In this document: positions 24,789-35,800 of the stretch, piece after piece | Position numbering within the stretch: the stretch's first letter is position 1 | Layout of the letters: each line of letters opens with the position of its first letter | Assembly: GCF_964340395.1 (NCBI RefSeq) | Contig: NC_135558.1 | Coordinates: forward strand, 16,268,271 to 16,332,270 | Length of the DNA: 64,000 nucleotides | Direction of reading: 5' to 3' | Origin: Glandiceps talaboti | Lineage: Eukaryota; Hemichordata; Enteropneusta; Spengelidae | The notes under the pieces: model-generated | Told to the model about the DNA's origin: nothing | Database searches by the model: none | Seen by the model: the letters and a program-made list of their open reading frames with translations, nothing else | Translations under genes and position numbers: made by a program

Positions 24789-24921
24789 GGTTTTTCATGC
24801 GAGCCTGTGTTATGTAAAATGGTCCACACTTGGTCAAAAGCTATGGATGATGGTAATCTAAATGGTGTTATTTTTATTGACTTACGTACGGCTTTTGACT
24901 TGGTAAGTACCACAAAAAAAT
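24789..24921 (+). mobile_element. Non-LTR reverse transcriptase fragment
   Basis: The frame beginning at about 24831 reads WSKAMDDGNLNGVIF then IDLRTAFDLV. That matches RT domain motif A, with the catalytic Asp in the F-I-D-L-x-x-A-F-D pattern. It is cut immediately after the motif. It is wedged between the 210-bp duplicate and the protease gene start. Confidence 0.6.
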
Positions 24922-24927
24922 GTATAG

Positions 24928-27900
24928 ATGGACAAGATCGATTTACCACGGTATAGCAAGGAAATTAGTCAAGAATGGCAAGATACACCAGTAGAAGTAA
25001 AAAAAATCATACATGAATTCACCAAAAGTCAACAGCAACATGATGAGCAAGCAGCACAGAAGATACCTGTTGTTGGTTTGGAAAATTTTGCAAACAACTG
25101 TTGGTTTAATGCAGTGAACCAAAGCATCTTGCATTGTACAACAGTGAAAACAGCTATTGATCTATCACAGCAAATTGGGACAGCTGAAGACCTATCACAG
25201 GACAATGCAATTGCATTTGAGAATTTAAGGTGGCTATTCAAAGAAATGTCAAAGACAAACAATTATGGAGAGTACCTCATGGAAAACGATTTAGTGAATG
25301 TTCTCAAAACCAGCTGCAAAATGGCTACGTCAATTAACTTTGGTAAACAGAATGATGCACATGAATTTTATATCCATGTCATCGATGCATTTCTACAACA
25401 AATTGGAGTTGACACAGATATTTCAATAAAACGCGAAAGGACCTGTACAACATGTGGGAATACAACAAGTAATGAGGAAAGATTAACTTTTCTTCAAATC
25501 CACTTCCCAAAGAGTACAACAAAGCATGAGAAATTTACATTGCAAGATCTTCTTCATCGATTTTTTGAAGGAGAAGAAATTGAAATGGTTTCTTGTGAAA
25601 GCCCTGAGTGCAGGAATGCTAAATCTACAGTCAATTCACAGGCCTTCCTTCAATCAAGTTCAAATGTTCTTGTTGTTCTATTGACAAGACATAAATGGAA
25701 TAACAAGACAAATAGAACATCAAAAATTTCCAATACAGTATTATTAGATGATAGACTTGATGTTTCCTTACTGACTGAAAACCCCACATATCAATTTGAA
25801 AGTGATTATGTACTACGGTCAACAGTGTCACACGCAGGGGCAACACCAAGCAGCGGTCACTACATTGCAACTTTATACTCGGACACAAATCAGCCTTTAC
25901 ATTGCAACGATACACACATGTTTTATGAAAACAAAACACTGAGGAACTTTTGTGAGTACATCATTATATATGAAAAACAAGCAACTACTTGTCGAAATTC
26001 TCCAGGAATGACAACATCTTGCAAATGGCAAATTTATATACTTCAAGCTTTAGGACAATGCTTGGCAATCCAAAAAGCCCTTGAACAAATAAATGATAAG
26101 GTATATAAAGATGTGCTCATTAAGAAAATCATAGACCAGGATAGTTCTGCACTAACATCTGTGGCAGGAAGTCAACCTTTGCATGTTTTGTCTATGAAAG
26201 ATTTCATACAGTGTGTCATTGACAAGTCACTGAAATCACCATCAACAATGAAATTTAGTACAAAAGTTATGCAACTGTTTAAATGCATTAACTGTAAGAA
26301 TATTTCCACAGGAGTCACAAAACAACTGACTTATTTGCCAGTAAAAAGTAGTATCACAAATCAAACTATTATTAATATGATCCATGAATTGAAACTACAA
26401 CCAACAGCAAAAAAATGTTGTCATGATTCATGTAGCAGTACAAAAGGTTTCGAACCAGCCAAAGACCCCCACATCTTCCATGCAGGGGACACTATTCTTG
26501 TTCATGTACAGCATTTCTCTTCAAGTTTAGAAATAACTGATATCTTAGATCTATCTGCAATAGCCAATGAATTTCCAATGTCTCAATCAAACAAAACACT
26601 GTATTCACTGAAAGCTGTTGTTGTCAGACTATGCCTGCAACAATCAAATGACACAATGTATGCATTCTTCATTAGATATGACAGCAGGTCCTGTCAATGG
26701 CATCAATCAGTTGACAACACAGATGAGGTTAAGATGGTAAACTTCAAAACTATGGTTTCTGTTTGCAGTGATGCGGTGGAATGTCTGGCAATATATGACC
26801 GAACCAGTCAAAAGTTGGTAACGAATACTATACTAAAAATGTCTACACAGCACACTGTTTCATCAAACAAAACTAAATTGGTCAGATCAATTAATAAAGC
26901 AACTTATGACAATATGTTGGCACTAATTAGCAAAATTGAAAATGTAACAGTAGCAGGGATAACACTGGCCAAACAAGATATCTTACATTTAGTACAAGCT
27001 GATCATTGGCTTGATGATAATCTTATTACTTCATATCTGAGACTGCTAGTAGAAGTAAGTAATCAGCAGAATTCAATCTGGGTACAAGATGCTTGTTGGG
27101 CAAGTCAGAAACTAGGCCATTCTGACATTTTAGGTCTGCCAATACCATATAGGACTATTGACTGGTTCGATTATAAGTACATCTACATTCCTGCTAATGT
27201 CAATGAAAATCACTGGAATCTTTTTGTTGTGAAAGTTAAAGAGCAACAGATAGATGCAATAGATCCATATGGTTTCCTTAGTAAGCATGGAAAAACTCTT
27301 TTGAAATTGCTTATTAAGTTTTTGAAGTTAAATCATCTGTTGCGATATGGGAACATCATGAAAGACGAAGACTGGTCTATCACTATCCTCTCAGAAAGTG
27401 AACATTTCACAAAACAGCAAGACATGATCAATTGTGGTTTATTGATATGTATGTATGCAAAATGCATCATGTTCAATGCATCACTAAATATCGACACTAC
27501 CCCAGAAAAACTCAAAATTCTGCGTGTTATTATGGCACACGAACTTGTCACAAAACATGTCCTTTTAGTAAAGTGTGACAACCCATTACAAAAAGCTACA
27601 CATGAAGTTCAACACAGAGATCAGTATCCATCACATACCATCCAAACATGTACAGAAAGCAATAAAAGAGATGGAGCAACAAAACCGCGTCCTTACAATC
27701 GCAAATCAGTATTAAAGAGAAACTGGATGTTTGACATCGACTTCAGCAAAATAAAGATCCCGAAACTGTACAAAAGGGAAGTTCAGTGGGTTGAAACTAC
27801 AATATTATGGGAATATCGTGAAGTAGATAGACGAACTCTAAAAGATCCTGGCAAAAGACCTGATTACCTTGATGCTATTATCAAACCAAAGATTATCAGC

Positions 27901-28185
27901 GATAATAACATGGTACTAGAACCTTTGATTCTGGCAGTGAAATGTGATACAGGACATGCTTACCTGTATGATGGTAATCACCGGCTTAGAATTGCAAAAG
28001 AATTGGAAATACGATGGGTTCCAGTAAAAATAGTTACAACATTTTTAAATCCACTCACAGATTATTATGGAAAAGAATGGCCCAAAGTTCCATCATGGAA
28101 AGGTTTACCGATTGCCATAGACCCATTACCCATAACAGCTGCAGATTTAGGATTTCTTGCATATGAATCGCACCCATCAAACTAA
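24928..28185 (+). CDS. USP + USP-like + Ulp1/C48 protease + ParB-like protein
   Basis: Intronless, 1085 residues. An in-frame TAG sits directly before the ATG. Residues about 48-345 form a USP (C19) deubiquitinase: Cys box GLENFANNCWFNAVNQS with C58, zinc-finger pairs CTTC and CESPEC, His box SHAGATPSSGHYIATLY with H311, then CND (N327/D328) as third-residue candidate. Residues about 355-640 repeat the USP layout (CINC, CCHDSC, YSLKAVVVRL, MYAFFIRYDS, W/DNTDEV) without catalytic Cys or His. Residues about 680-870 are a Ulp1/SENP-type protease: WLDDNLITSYL, H762 in NENHWNLF, D779 in IDPYG, Q830, C836 in NCG. Residues about 985-1045 carry YLYDGNHRLRIAKEL, a ParB/sulfiredoxin-like motif. It probably cleaves ubiquitin- and SUMO/NEDD8-type conjugates. 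It lies centrally in the giant transposon. Role in mobility is unknown. Confidence 0.85.
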   Translation: MDKIDLPRYSKEISQEWQDTPVEVKKIIHEFTKSQQQHDEQAAQKIPVVGLENFANNCWFNAVNQSILHCTTVKTAIDLSQQIGTAEDLSQDNAIAFENLRWLFKEMSKTNNYGEYLMENDLVNVLKTSCKMATSINFGKQNDAHEFYIHVIDAFLQQIGVDTDISIKRERTCTTCGNTTSNEERLTFLQIHFPKSTTKHEKFTLQDLLHRFFEGEEIEMVSCESPECRNAKSTVNSQAFLQSSSNVLVVLLTRHKWNNKTNRTSKISNTVLLDDRLDVSLLTENPTYQFESDYVLRSTVSHAGATPSSGHYIATLYSDTNQPLHCNDTHMFYENKTLRNFCEYIIIYEKQATTCRNSPGMTTSCKWQIYILQALGQCLAIQKALEQINDKVYKDVLIKKIIDQDSSALTSVAGSQPLHVLSMKDFIQCVIDKSLKSPSTMKFSTKVMQLFKCINCKNISTGVTKQLTYLPVKSSITNQTIINMIHELKLQPTAKKCCHDSCSSTKGFEPAKDPHIFHAGDTILVHVQHFSSSLEITDILDLSAIANEFPMSQSNKTLYSLKAVVVRLCLQQSNDTMYAFFIRYDSRSCQWHQSVDNTDEVKMVNFKTMVSVCSDAVECLAIYDRTSQKLVTNTILKMSTQHTVSSNKTKLVRSINKATYDNMLALISKIENVTVAGITLAKQDILHLVQADHWLDDNLITSYLRLLVEVSNQQNSIWVQDACWASQKLGHSDILGLPIPYRTIDWFDYKYIYIPANVNENHWNLFVVKVKEQQIDAIDPYGFLSKHGKTLLKLLIKFLKLNHLLRYGNIMKDEDWSITILSESEHFTKQQDMINCGLLICMYAKCIMFNASLNIDTTPEKLKILRVIMAHELVTKHVLLVKCDNPLQKATHEVQHRDQYPSHTIQTCTESNKRDGATKPRPYNRKSVLKRNWMFDIDFSKIKIPKLYKREVQWVETTILWEYREVDRRTLKDPGKRPDYLDAIIKPKIISDNNMVLEPLILAVKCDTGHAYLYDGNHRLRIAKELEIRWVPVKIVTTFLNPLTDYYGKEWPKVPSWKGLPIAIDPLPITAADLGFLAYESHPSN

Positions 28186-28310
28186 CACCTACACTTTCAC
28201 TGATTATATATCAAACCATTCTCCAACCTATTGTGTATACTATTATCTACTTTCTGCAAAACTGATGCCCTCAACTTAAAAATAGTCATAGTATTAAAAC
28301 GTCCATCCAA

Positions 28311-28316
28311 AATAAA
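28311..28316 (+). promoter_or_regulatory. Putative polyadenylation signal of the protease gene
   Basis: AATAAA 126 bp after the stop codon; a second AATAAA at 28569-28574. Confidence 0.4.
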
Positions 28317-28627
28317 AATGAAATACTTATAATAAAGTGCCATTATTGTTTCATATTGTTTCCCAAAGTTGTGCAAAATTTGCAAATATACCTTCCCGAA
28401 ACTTAGATACCACGTAATGACAATTATTATATATAAAAATGAGTTCGCTCATTATACCAACATATATAACATAATCAATGTTTCTCTATACTTGGATACC
28501 TTTCTACAGGAAAATTCCAGCAACTTTTGTATATAAATACTGGCATCCACCATTAAGAAGTGATTATAAATAAATCATGTGACTTTAATACGTTTATTAA
28601 CTTTACGTATATTTTTGAACAAAAGTC

Positions 28628-28650
28628 ATGTATGTATGTATGTATGTATG

Positions 28651-28681
<31 letters not shown>

Positions 28682-28900
28682 CTATGTATATCATGTGTGT
28701 ATATATGCATGTATGTATGTATGTATGTATGTATGTTAAGAAATGCATAAGGAACTAGCGAGACAGTCCGAATAAATAGATGTAATCCGACGTTACAAAT
28801 AAACATTCTTTTTCAAGGTATTCAGAGGCAAGACATATTAGGTACACATGTATGTATGTATGTATGTATGTATGTATGTATGTATGTATGTATGTATTTA
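28628..28900. repeat. (TATG)n microsatellite clusters
   Basis: Runs at 28628-28680, about 28707-28735 and about 28850-28896. Confidence 0.95.
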
Positions 28901-29889
28901 TGTACAATTATAAATTATGCTGCATGTGATAATGCTAATGTGTTGTTTTTCTTTTACTTTGTATAGTGTAGCAATAATGTGTCATATTGTTTTGCATGTA
29001 TATATAGTGTTTCATGGCTAATTATTGTACATAATTGCATTCATAAATTATGTTGTATTTATAATACACTGCATGACATTTATGTTAGCTTGTTTGTTTG
29101 ATTTTTGTTTTAATTTTCATTTATATTTAATTTATTTATTAATAACTCTCTCTATATTTATTGCAATGCAGAGAATCGGCAGGGAGGTTCGAAACCTCTA
29201 TGCTCTGAACCAGCATGGCTGGCCTGCCTTGGGATGTCAATAATGAAATATAAAAGCCATGGGAAATGCATGACAAGTAAAGGATTACTGTCCTGCACTG
29301 TCTGTGCTTTTTATTTACTTATGCAAAACAAAAGAACAACAAACAAGGAATGTTAAATTGCAAGATCCATTATATCATTTATCTTTTTATAGGTCTGCAC
29401 AGTTGAAAGAAAATTAAAAGACTTGATCATGTAAAAATGGTTTCAAGTTATATCCTTGATATTCAATATTCAAACTCAAAACTTCTATCCAAAGATCAGA
29501 CCTGCCTTGTTATTGCCATGTCAGTGTTGTAACATTGATATCCCTAAAACAAAAAAGAGCTATGCACAACAGCAATGTTATTATATTTGTTAGAATAGCC
29601 TTTAATTTCATGTTGGTTAATACTACCAGTAATACTGTTAACCATTTATGTTTTAATAATAGTTAACAGTAAACAACATGGGTATTGAATTAAAATGAAT
29701 TATTACAGCACAAACTCTGGCGTGTCTACATTTCTTTCAAATAATGAATGAATGAATGAATGAAGGAAGGAACTCTGTTCACATACTGTAGTGTTTCCCT
29801 TTATATAGTTAATAATCATTAATAGTGAAAAGTTATCACACTCACTTATTTTACAGACAGATGACTTTTATCAAACAAACATCATTGTT
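28900..29889. other. Right part of transposon core: no gene recognised
   Basis: AT-rich. GGTTCGAAACC at about 29186-29196 equals a tRNA B-box consensus, but no tRNA fold or A-box was found. A (GAAT)n run lies at about 29742-29766. Confidence 0.5.
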
Positions 29890-32800
29890 TACATTACTAG
29901 GTAAATTCCCACTAAATCCCGGGTTTGCAAGACAAAAATCTATATAAAGTTAAGCACACCATATTATAGCTATATATAGTCAAATTAGTCAAATTTCCCA
30001 CAATTCACGACACAATCATGTGTCTCTTTGATATACTATAGTATAGGATGTAAGTCAAAATTTACGGAAACTGAAATACATCAAATTATAGCTTATTTAT
30101 ACCTATATTGAGCTTCCTAGATGAATTATAATAATAATAATAATTCTTTATTGTATCTTTATCCAAATCTGGACATCAGATCTATTCACAATAAAGAAGG
30201 AAAATAACCTTACAATAACAATGCAGAGAAAAACAAAGAAAATACACCCTTGCAGGGTGTCAAAAACGGCTTATGTCTAAAATATTTATGTATTTATTTT
30301 TTCGAGGCAGCTGACAGTGTACCGCTCTCTAAGTTTGAAGCATGTGTATGTGTATTTAGCCACTTCTTTAATTATATTCTCATTTTTACTGTTCATTATA
30401 TTAAGGAATTTTTCTGTGTCTGACAAATCTGGGGGTCATATTTTAAAGTGTGCTAATATTGATTTTCTTTCGTCCGTGAACATTTTACAGTTTAAGATAA
30501 AGTGTTGCTTATCTTCAATGTTTTTTTTTTTATGTCCATACACAATGGTTTGGAAGCAAAAAAAGCATTTGATTTGAAAAAGTGACACTTCCCATACAGC
30601 ACCACATATTTCTGTCTGCTGGTTAGAAAAGACAAAATTTATGGAAACTGTAATACATCAAATTTTAGCTGACGTACATCTGTATTAAAGCCTACCACCT
30701 AATATTGTGGACACTCAATTGTTTGCAAGTAAAAGTATGTGAATTTTCCATGAATAAATAAAAAGTTAATATATAATTACTTATCTGCTGGGCATACAAG
30801 ACGAAATTTATCAAACAATTCATATTATAGCTGATATAATATTGTACTAGGCCTACTAGGTGAATATTTTGCACACTCAATTGTTTGCAAGAAAACGCAC
30901 ATGTACCGGTAGTTTCATCAAAATTTGTAAATATTCCTATAATTTCCTAAAAAAGAGTGTCTGCTGGGTATAAAAGACAAAATTTATTTAAAGTAACATA
31001 TATCATATGATAGCTCATCTAGTAGTGTACTAGGTCTAATATGTGATTAGCGTGCACACTCAATGGTTTGCTAGAAAAGTGGGTTTGATTTGTGTATGAA
31101 ATAGTGAAATTTCCCAGAATGCACTACATCTTTCTGTGTCTGCTGGGTATGAAAGACGAAATTTATCAAAAGTGAAATATATCATGTTATAGCTTATATA
31201 TAGCTTTATTAAGCCTACTATACGAATAGTGTGCACACTCAATTGTTTGCTAGACAACGTACAGGAAGTTTCAACAAATTAGTAAATATTACTATAATTT
31301 CCCAAATAAAGGCGTGTCTGCTGGGTATAAAAGACGAAATTTATTTAAAGTCACATATATCATATGATAGCTGATATAGTATTGTACTAGGCCTAATACA
31401 TGAATAGTGTGCACACTCAATTGTTTGCAAGAAAAGTGCATTTGATTTGTGTATGAAATAGTGAAATTTCCCAGAATGCACCACATCTTTCTGTGTCTGC
31501 TGGGTATGAAAGACAACATTTATCAAAAGTGAAATATATCATGTTATAGCTTATATATAGCTTTATTAAGTCTACTATACGAATAGTGTGCACACTCAAT
31601 TGTTTGCAAGCAAAACGCACATGAAGTTTCACCAAATTAGTAAATATTGCTATAATTTCCTAAAGGAAGGCGTGTCTGATGGGTATAAAAGACAAAATTT
31701 ATTTAAAGTCACATATATCATATGATAGCTGATATAGTATTGTACTAGGCCTAATACATGAATAGTGTGCACACTCAATGGTTTGCTAGAAAAGTGCATT
31801 TGATTTGTGTATGAAATAGTGAAATTTCCCAGAATGCACCACATCTTTCTGTGTCTGCTGGGTATGAAAGACGAAATTTATGAAAAGTGAAATATATCAT
31901 GTTATAGCTACTATATAGCTTTATTAAGTCTACTATACGAATAGTGTGCACACTCAATTGTTTGCAAGCAAAACGCACATGAAGTTTCACCAAATTAGTA
32001 AATATTGCTATAATTTCCTAAAGGAAGGCGTGTCTGATGGGTATAAAAGACAAAATTTATTTAAAGTCACATATATCATATGATAGCTGATATAGTATTG
32101 TACAAGGCCTAATACGTGAATAGTGTGCACACTCAGTGGTTTGCTAGAAAAGTGGGTTTGATTTGTGTATGAAATAGTGAAATTTCCCAGAATGCACCAC
32201 ATCTTTCTGTGTCTGCTGGGTATGAAAGACGAAATTTATGAAAAGTGACATATATCATATGATAGCTGATATAGTATTGTACTAGGCCTAATACGTGAAT
32301 AGTGTGCACACTCAGTGGTTTCCTAGAAAAGTGGGTTTGATTTGCGTATGAAATAGTGAAATTTCCCAGAATGCACAACATCTTTCTGTGTCTGCTGGGT
32401 ATGAAAGACGAAATTTATGAAAAGTGAAATATAACATGTTATAGCTACTATATAGCTTTATTAAACCTACCATATGAATAGTGTGCACACTCAATTGTTT
32501 GCAAGCAAAACGCACATGAAGTTTCACCAAATTAGTAAATATTGCTATAATTTCCTGAATGAATGTGTGTCTGCTGGGTATAAAAGACGAAATTTATTTA
32601 AAGTCACCTATATCATATAATAGCTGATATAATATTGTACTAGGCCTAATACGTGAATAGAGTGCACACTCAATGGTTTGCTAGAAAAGTGGGTTTGATT
32701 TGTGTATGAAATAGTGAAATTTCCCAGAATGCACCACATCTTTCTGTGTCTGCTGGGTATGAAAGACGAAATTTATCAAAAGTGAAATATATCACGTTAT

Positions 32801-35800
32801 AGCTTATATATAGCTTTATTAAGTCTACTATACGAATAGTGTGCACACTCAATTGTTTGCAAGCAAAACGCACATGAAGTTTCACCAAATTAGTAATATT
32901 GCTATAATTTCCTGAATGAAGGCGTGTCTGCTGGGTATAAAAGACGAAATTTATCAAAAGTGAAATATATCAAGTTATAGCTTATATATAGCTTTATTAA
33001 GTCTACTATACGAATAGTGTGCACACTCAATTGTTTGCAAGCAAAACGCACATGAAGTTTCACCAAATTAGTAAATATTGCTATAATTTCCTAAATAAAG
33101 GCGTGTCTGCTGGGTATAAAAGACAAAATTTATTTAAAGTCACATATATCATATGATAGCTGATATAGTATTGTACTAGGCCTAATACGTGAATAGTGTG
33201 CACACTCAATGGTTTGCTAGAAAAGTGCATTTGATTTGTGTATGAAATAGTGAAATTTCCCAGAATGCACCACATCTTTCTGTGTCTGCTGGGTATGAAA
33301 GACGAAATTTATCAAAAGTGAAATATAACATGTTATAGCTACTATATAGCTTTATTAAACCTACCATACGAATAGTGTGCACACTCAATTGTTTGCAAGA
33401 AAACGCACATGAACTTTCAACAAATTAGTAAATATTGCTATAATTTTCTAAATAAAGGCGTGTCTGCTGGGTATAAAAGACAAAATTTATATAAAGTCAC
33501 ATATATCATATGATAGCTGATATAATATTGTACTAGGCCTAATATGTGAATAGTGTGCACACTCAATGGTTTGCTAGAAAAGTGGGTTTGATTTGTGTAT
33601 GAAATAGTGAAATTTCCCAGAATGCACCACATCTTTCTGTGTCTGCTGGGTATGAAAGACAACATTTATCAAAAGTGAAATATATCATGTTATAGCTTAT
33701 ATATAGCTTTATTAAGTCTACTATACGAATAGTGTGCACACTCAATTGTTTGCAAGCAAAACGCACATGAAGTTTCACCAAATTAGTAAATATTGCTATA
33801 ATTTCCTAAAGGAAGGCGTGTCTGATGGGTATAAAAGACAAAATTTATTTAAAGTCACATATATCATATGATAGCTGATATAGTATTGTACTAGGCCTAA
33901 TACGTGAATAGAGTGCACACTCAATGGTTTGCTAGAAAAGTGGGTTTGATTTGTGTATGAAATAGTGAAATTTCCCAGAATGCACCACATCTTTCTGTGT
34001 CTGCTGGGTATGAAAGACGAAATTTATCAAAAGTGAAATATATCAAGTTATAGCTTATATATAGCTTTATTAAGTCTACTATACGAATAGTGTGCACACT
34101 CAATTGTTTGCAAGCAAAACGCACATGAAGTTTCACCAAATTAGTAAATATTGCTATAATTTCCTAAATAAAGGCGTGTCTGCTGGGTATAAAAGACAAA
34201 ATTTATTTAAAGTCACATATATCATATGATAGCTGATATAGTATTGTACTAGGCCTAATACGTGAATAGTGTGCACACTCAATGGTTTGCTAGAAAAGTG
34301 AATTTGATTTGTGTATGAAATAGTGAAATTTCCCAGAATGCACCACATCTTTCTGTGTCTGCTGGGTATGAAAGACGAAATTTATCAAAAGTGAAATATA
34401 ACATGTTATAGCTACTATATAGCTTTATTAAACCTACCATATGAATAGTGTGCACACTCAATTGTTTGCAAGCAAAACGCACATGAAGTTTCACCAAATT
34501 AGTAAATATTGCTATAATTTCCCAAATAAAGGCGTGTCTGCTGGGTATAAAAGACGAAATTTATTTAAAGTCACCTATATCATATAATAGCTGATATAAT
34601 ATTGTACTAGGCCTAATACGTGAATAGAGTGCACACTCAATGGTTTGCTAGAAAAGTGGGTTTGATTTGTGTATGAAATAGTGAAATTTCCCAGAATGCA
34701 CCACATCTTTCTGTGTCTGCTGGGTATGAAAGACGAAATTTATCAAAAGTGAAATATATCATGTTATAGCTTATATATAGCTTTATTAAGCCTACTATAC
34801 GAATAGTGTGCACACTCAATTGTTTGCAAGAAAACGCACATGAACTTTCAACAAATTAGTAAATATTGCTATAATTTCTTGAATGAATGTGTGTCTGCTG
34901 GGTATAAAAGACGAAATTTATTTAAAGTCACCTATATCATATAATAGCTGATATAATATTGTACTAGGCCTAATACGTGAATAGAGTGCACACTCAATGG
35001 TTTGCTAGAAAAGTGGGTTTGATTTGTGTATGAAATAGTGAAATTTCCCAGTATGCACCACATCTTTCTGTGTCTGCTGGGTATGAAAGACGAAATTTAT
35101 CAAAAGTGAAATATATCATGTTATAGCTTATATATAGCTTTATTAAGTCTACTATACGAATAGTGTGCACACTCAATTGTTTGCAAGCAAAACGCACATG
35201 AAGTTTCACCAAATTAGTAAATATTGCTATAATTTCCCAAATAAAGGCGTGTCTGCTGGGTATAAAAGACGAAATTTATTTAAAGTCACCTATATCATAT
35301 AATAGCTGATATAATATTGTACTAGGCCTAATACGTGAATAGAGTGCACACTCAATGGTTTGCTAGAAAAGTGGGTTTGATTTGCGTATGAAATAGTGAA
35401 ATTTCCCAGAATGCACCACATCTTTCTGTGTCTGCTGGGTATGAAAGACGAAATTTATCAAAAGTGAAATATATCATGTTATAGCTTATATATAGCTTTA
35501 TTAAGCCTACTATACGAATAGTGTGCACACTCAATTGTTTGCAAGAAAACGCACATGAACTTTCAACAAATTAGTAAATATTGCTATAATTTCCTGAATG
35601 AATGTGTGTCTGCTGGGTATAAAAGACGAAATTTATTTAAAGTCACCTATATCATATGATAGCTGATATAATATTGTACTAGGCCTAATACGTGAATAGA
35701 GTGCACACTCAATGGTTTGCTAGAAAAGTGGGTTTGATTTGTGTATGAAATAGTGAAATTTCCCAGTATGCACCACATCTTTCTGTGTCTGCTGGGTATG

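Noticed and set aside
28603-28806. 67-codon minus-strand frame rich in HTYI
   Set aside because: (TATG)n microsatellite read-through.
29186-29196. tRNA or SINE from a perfect B-box
   Set aside because: No A-box or cloverleaf could be found around it.
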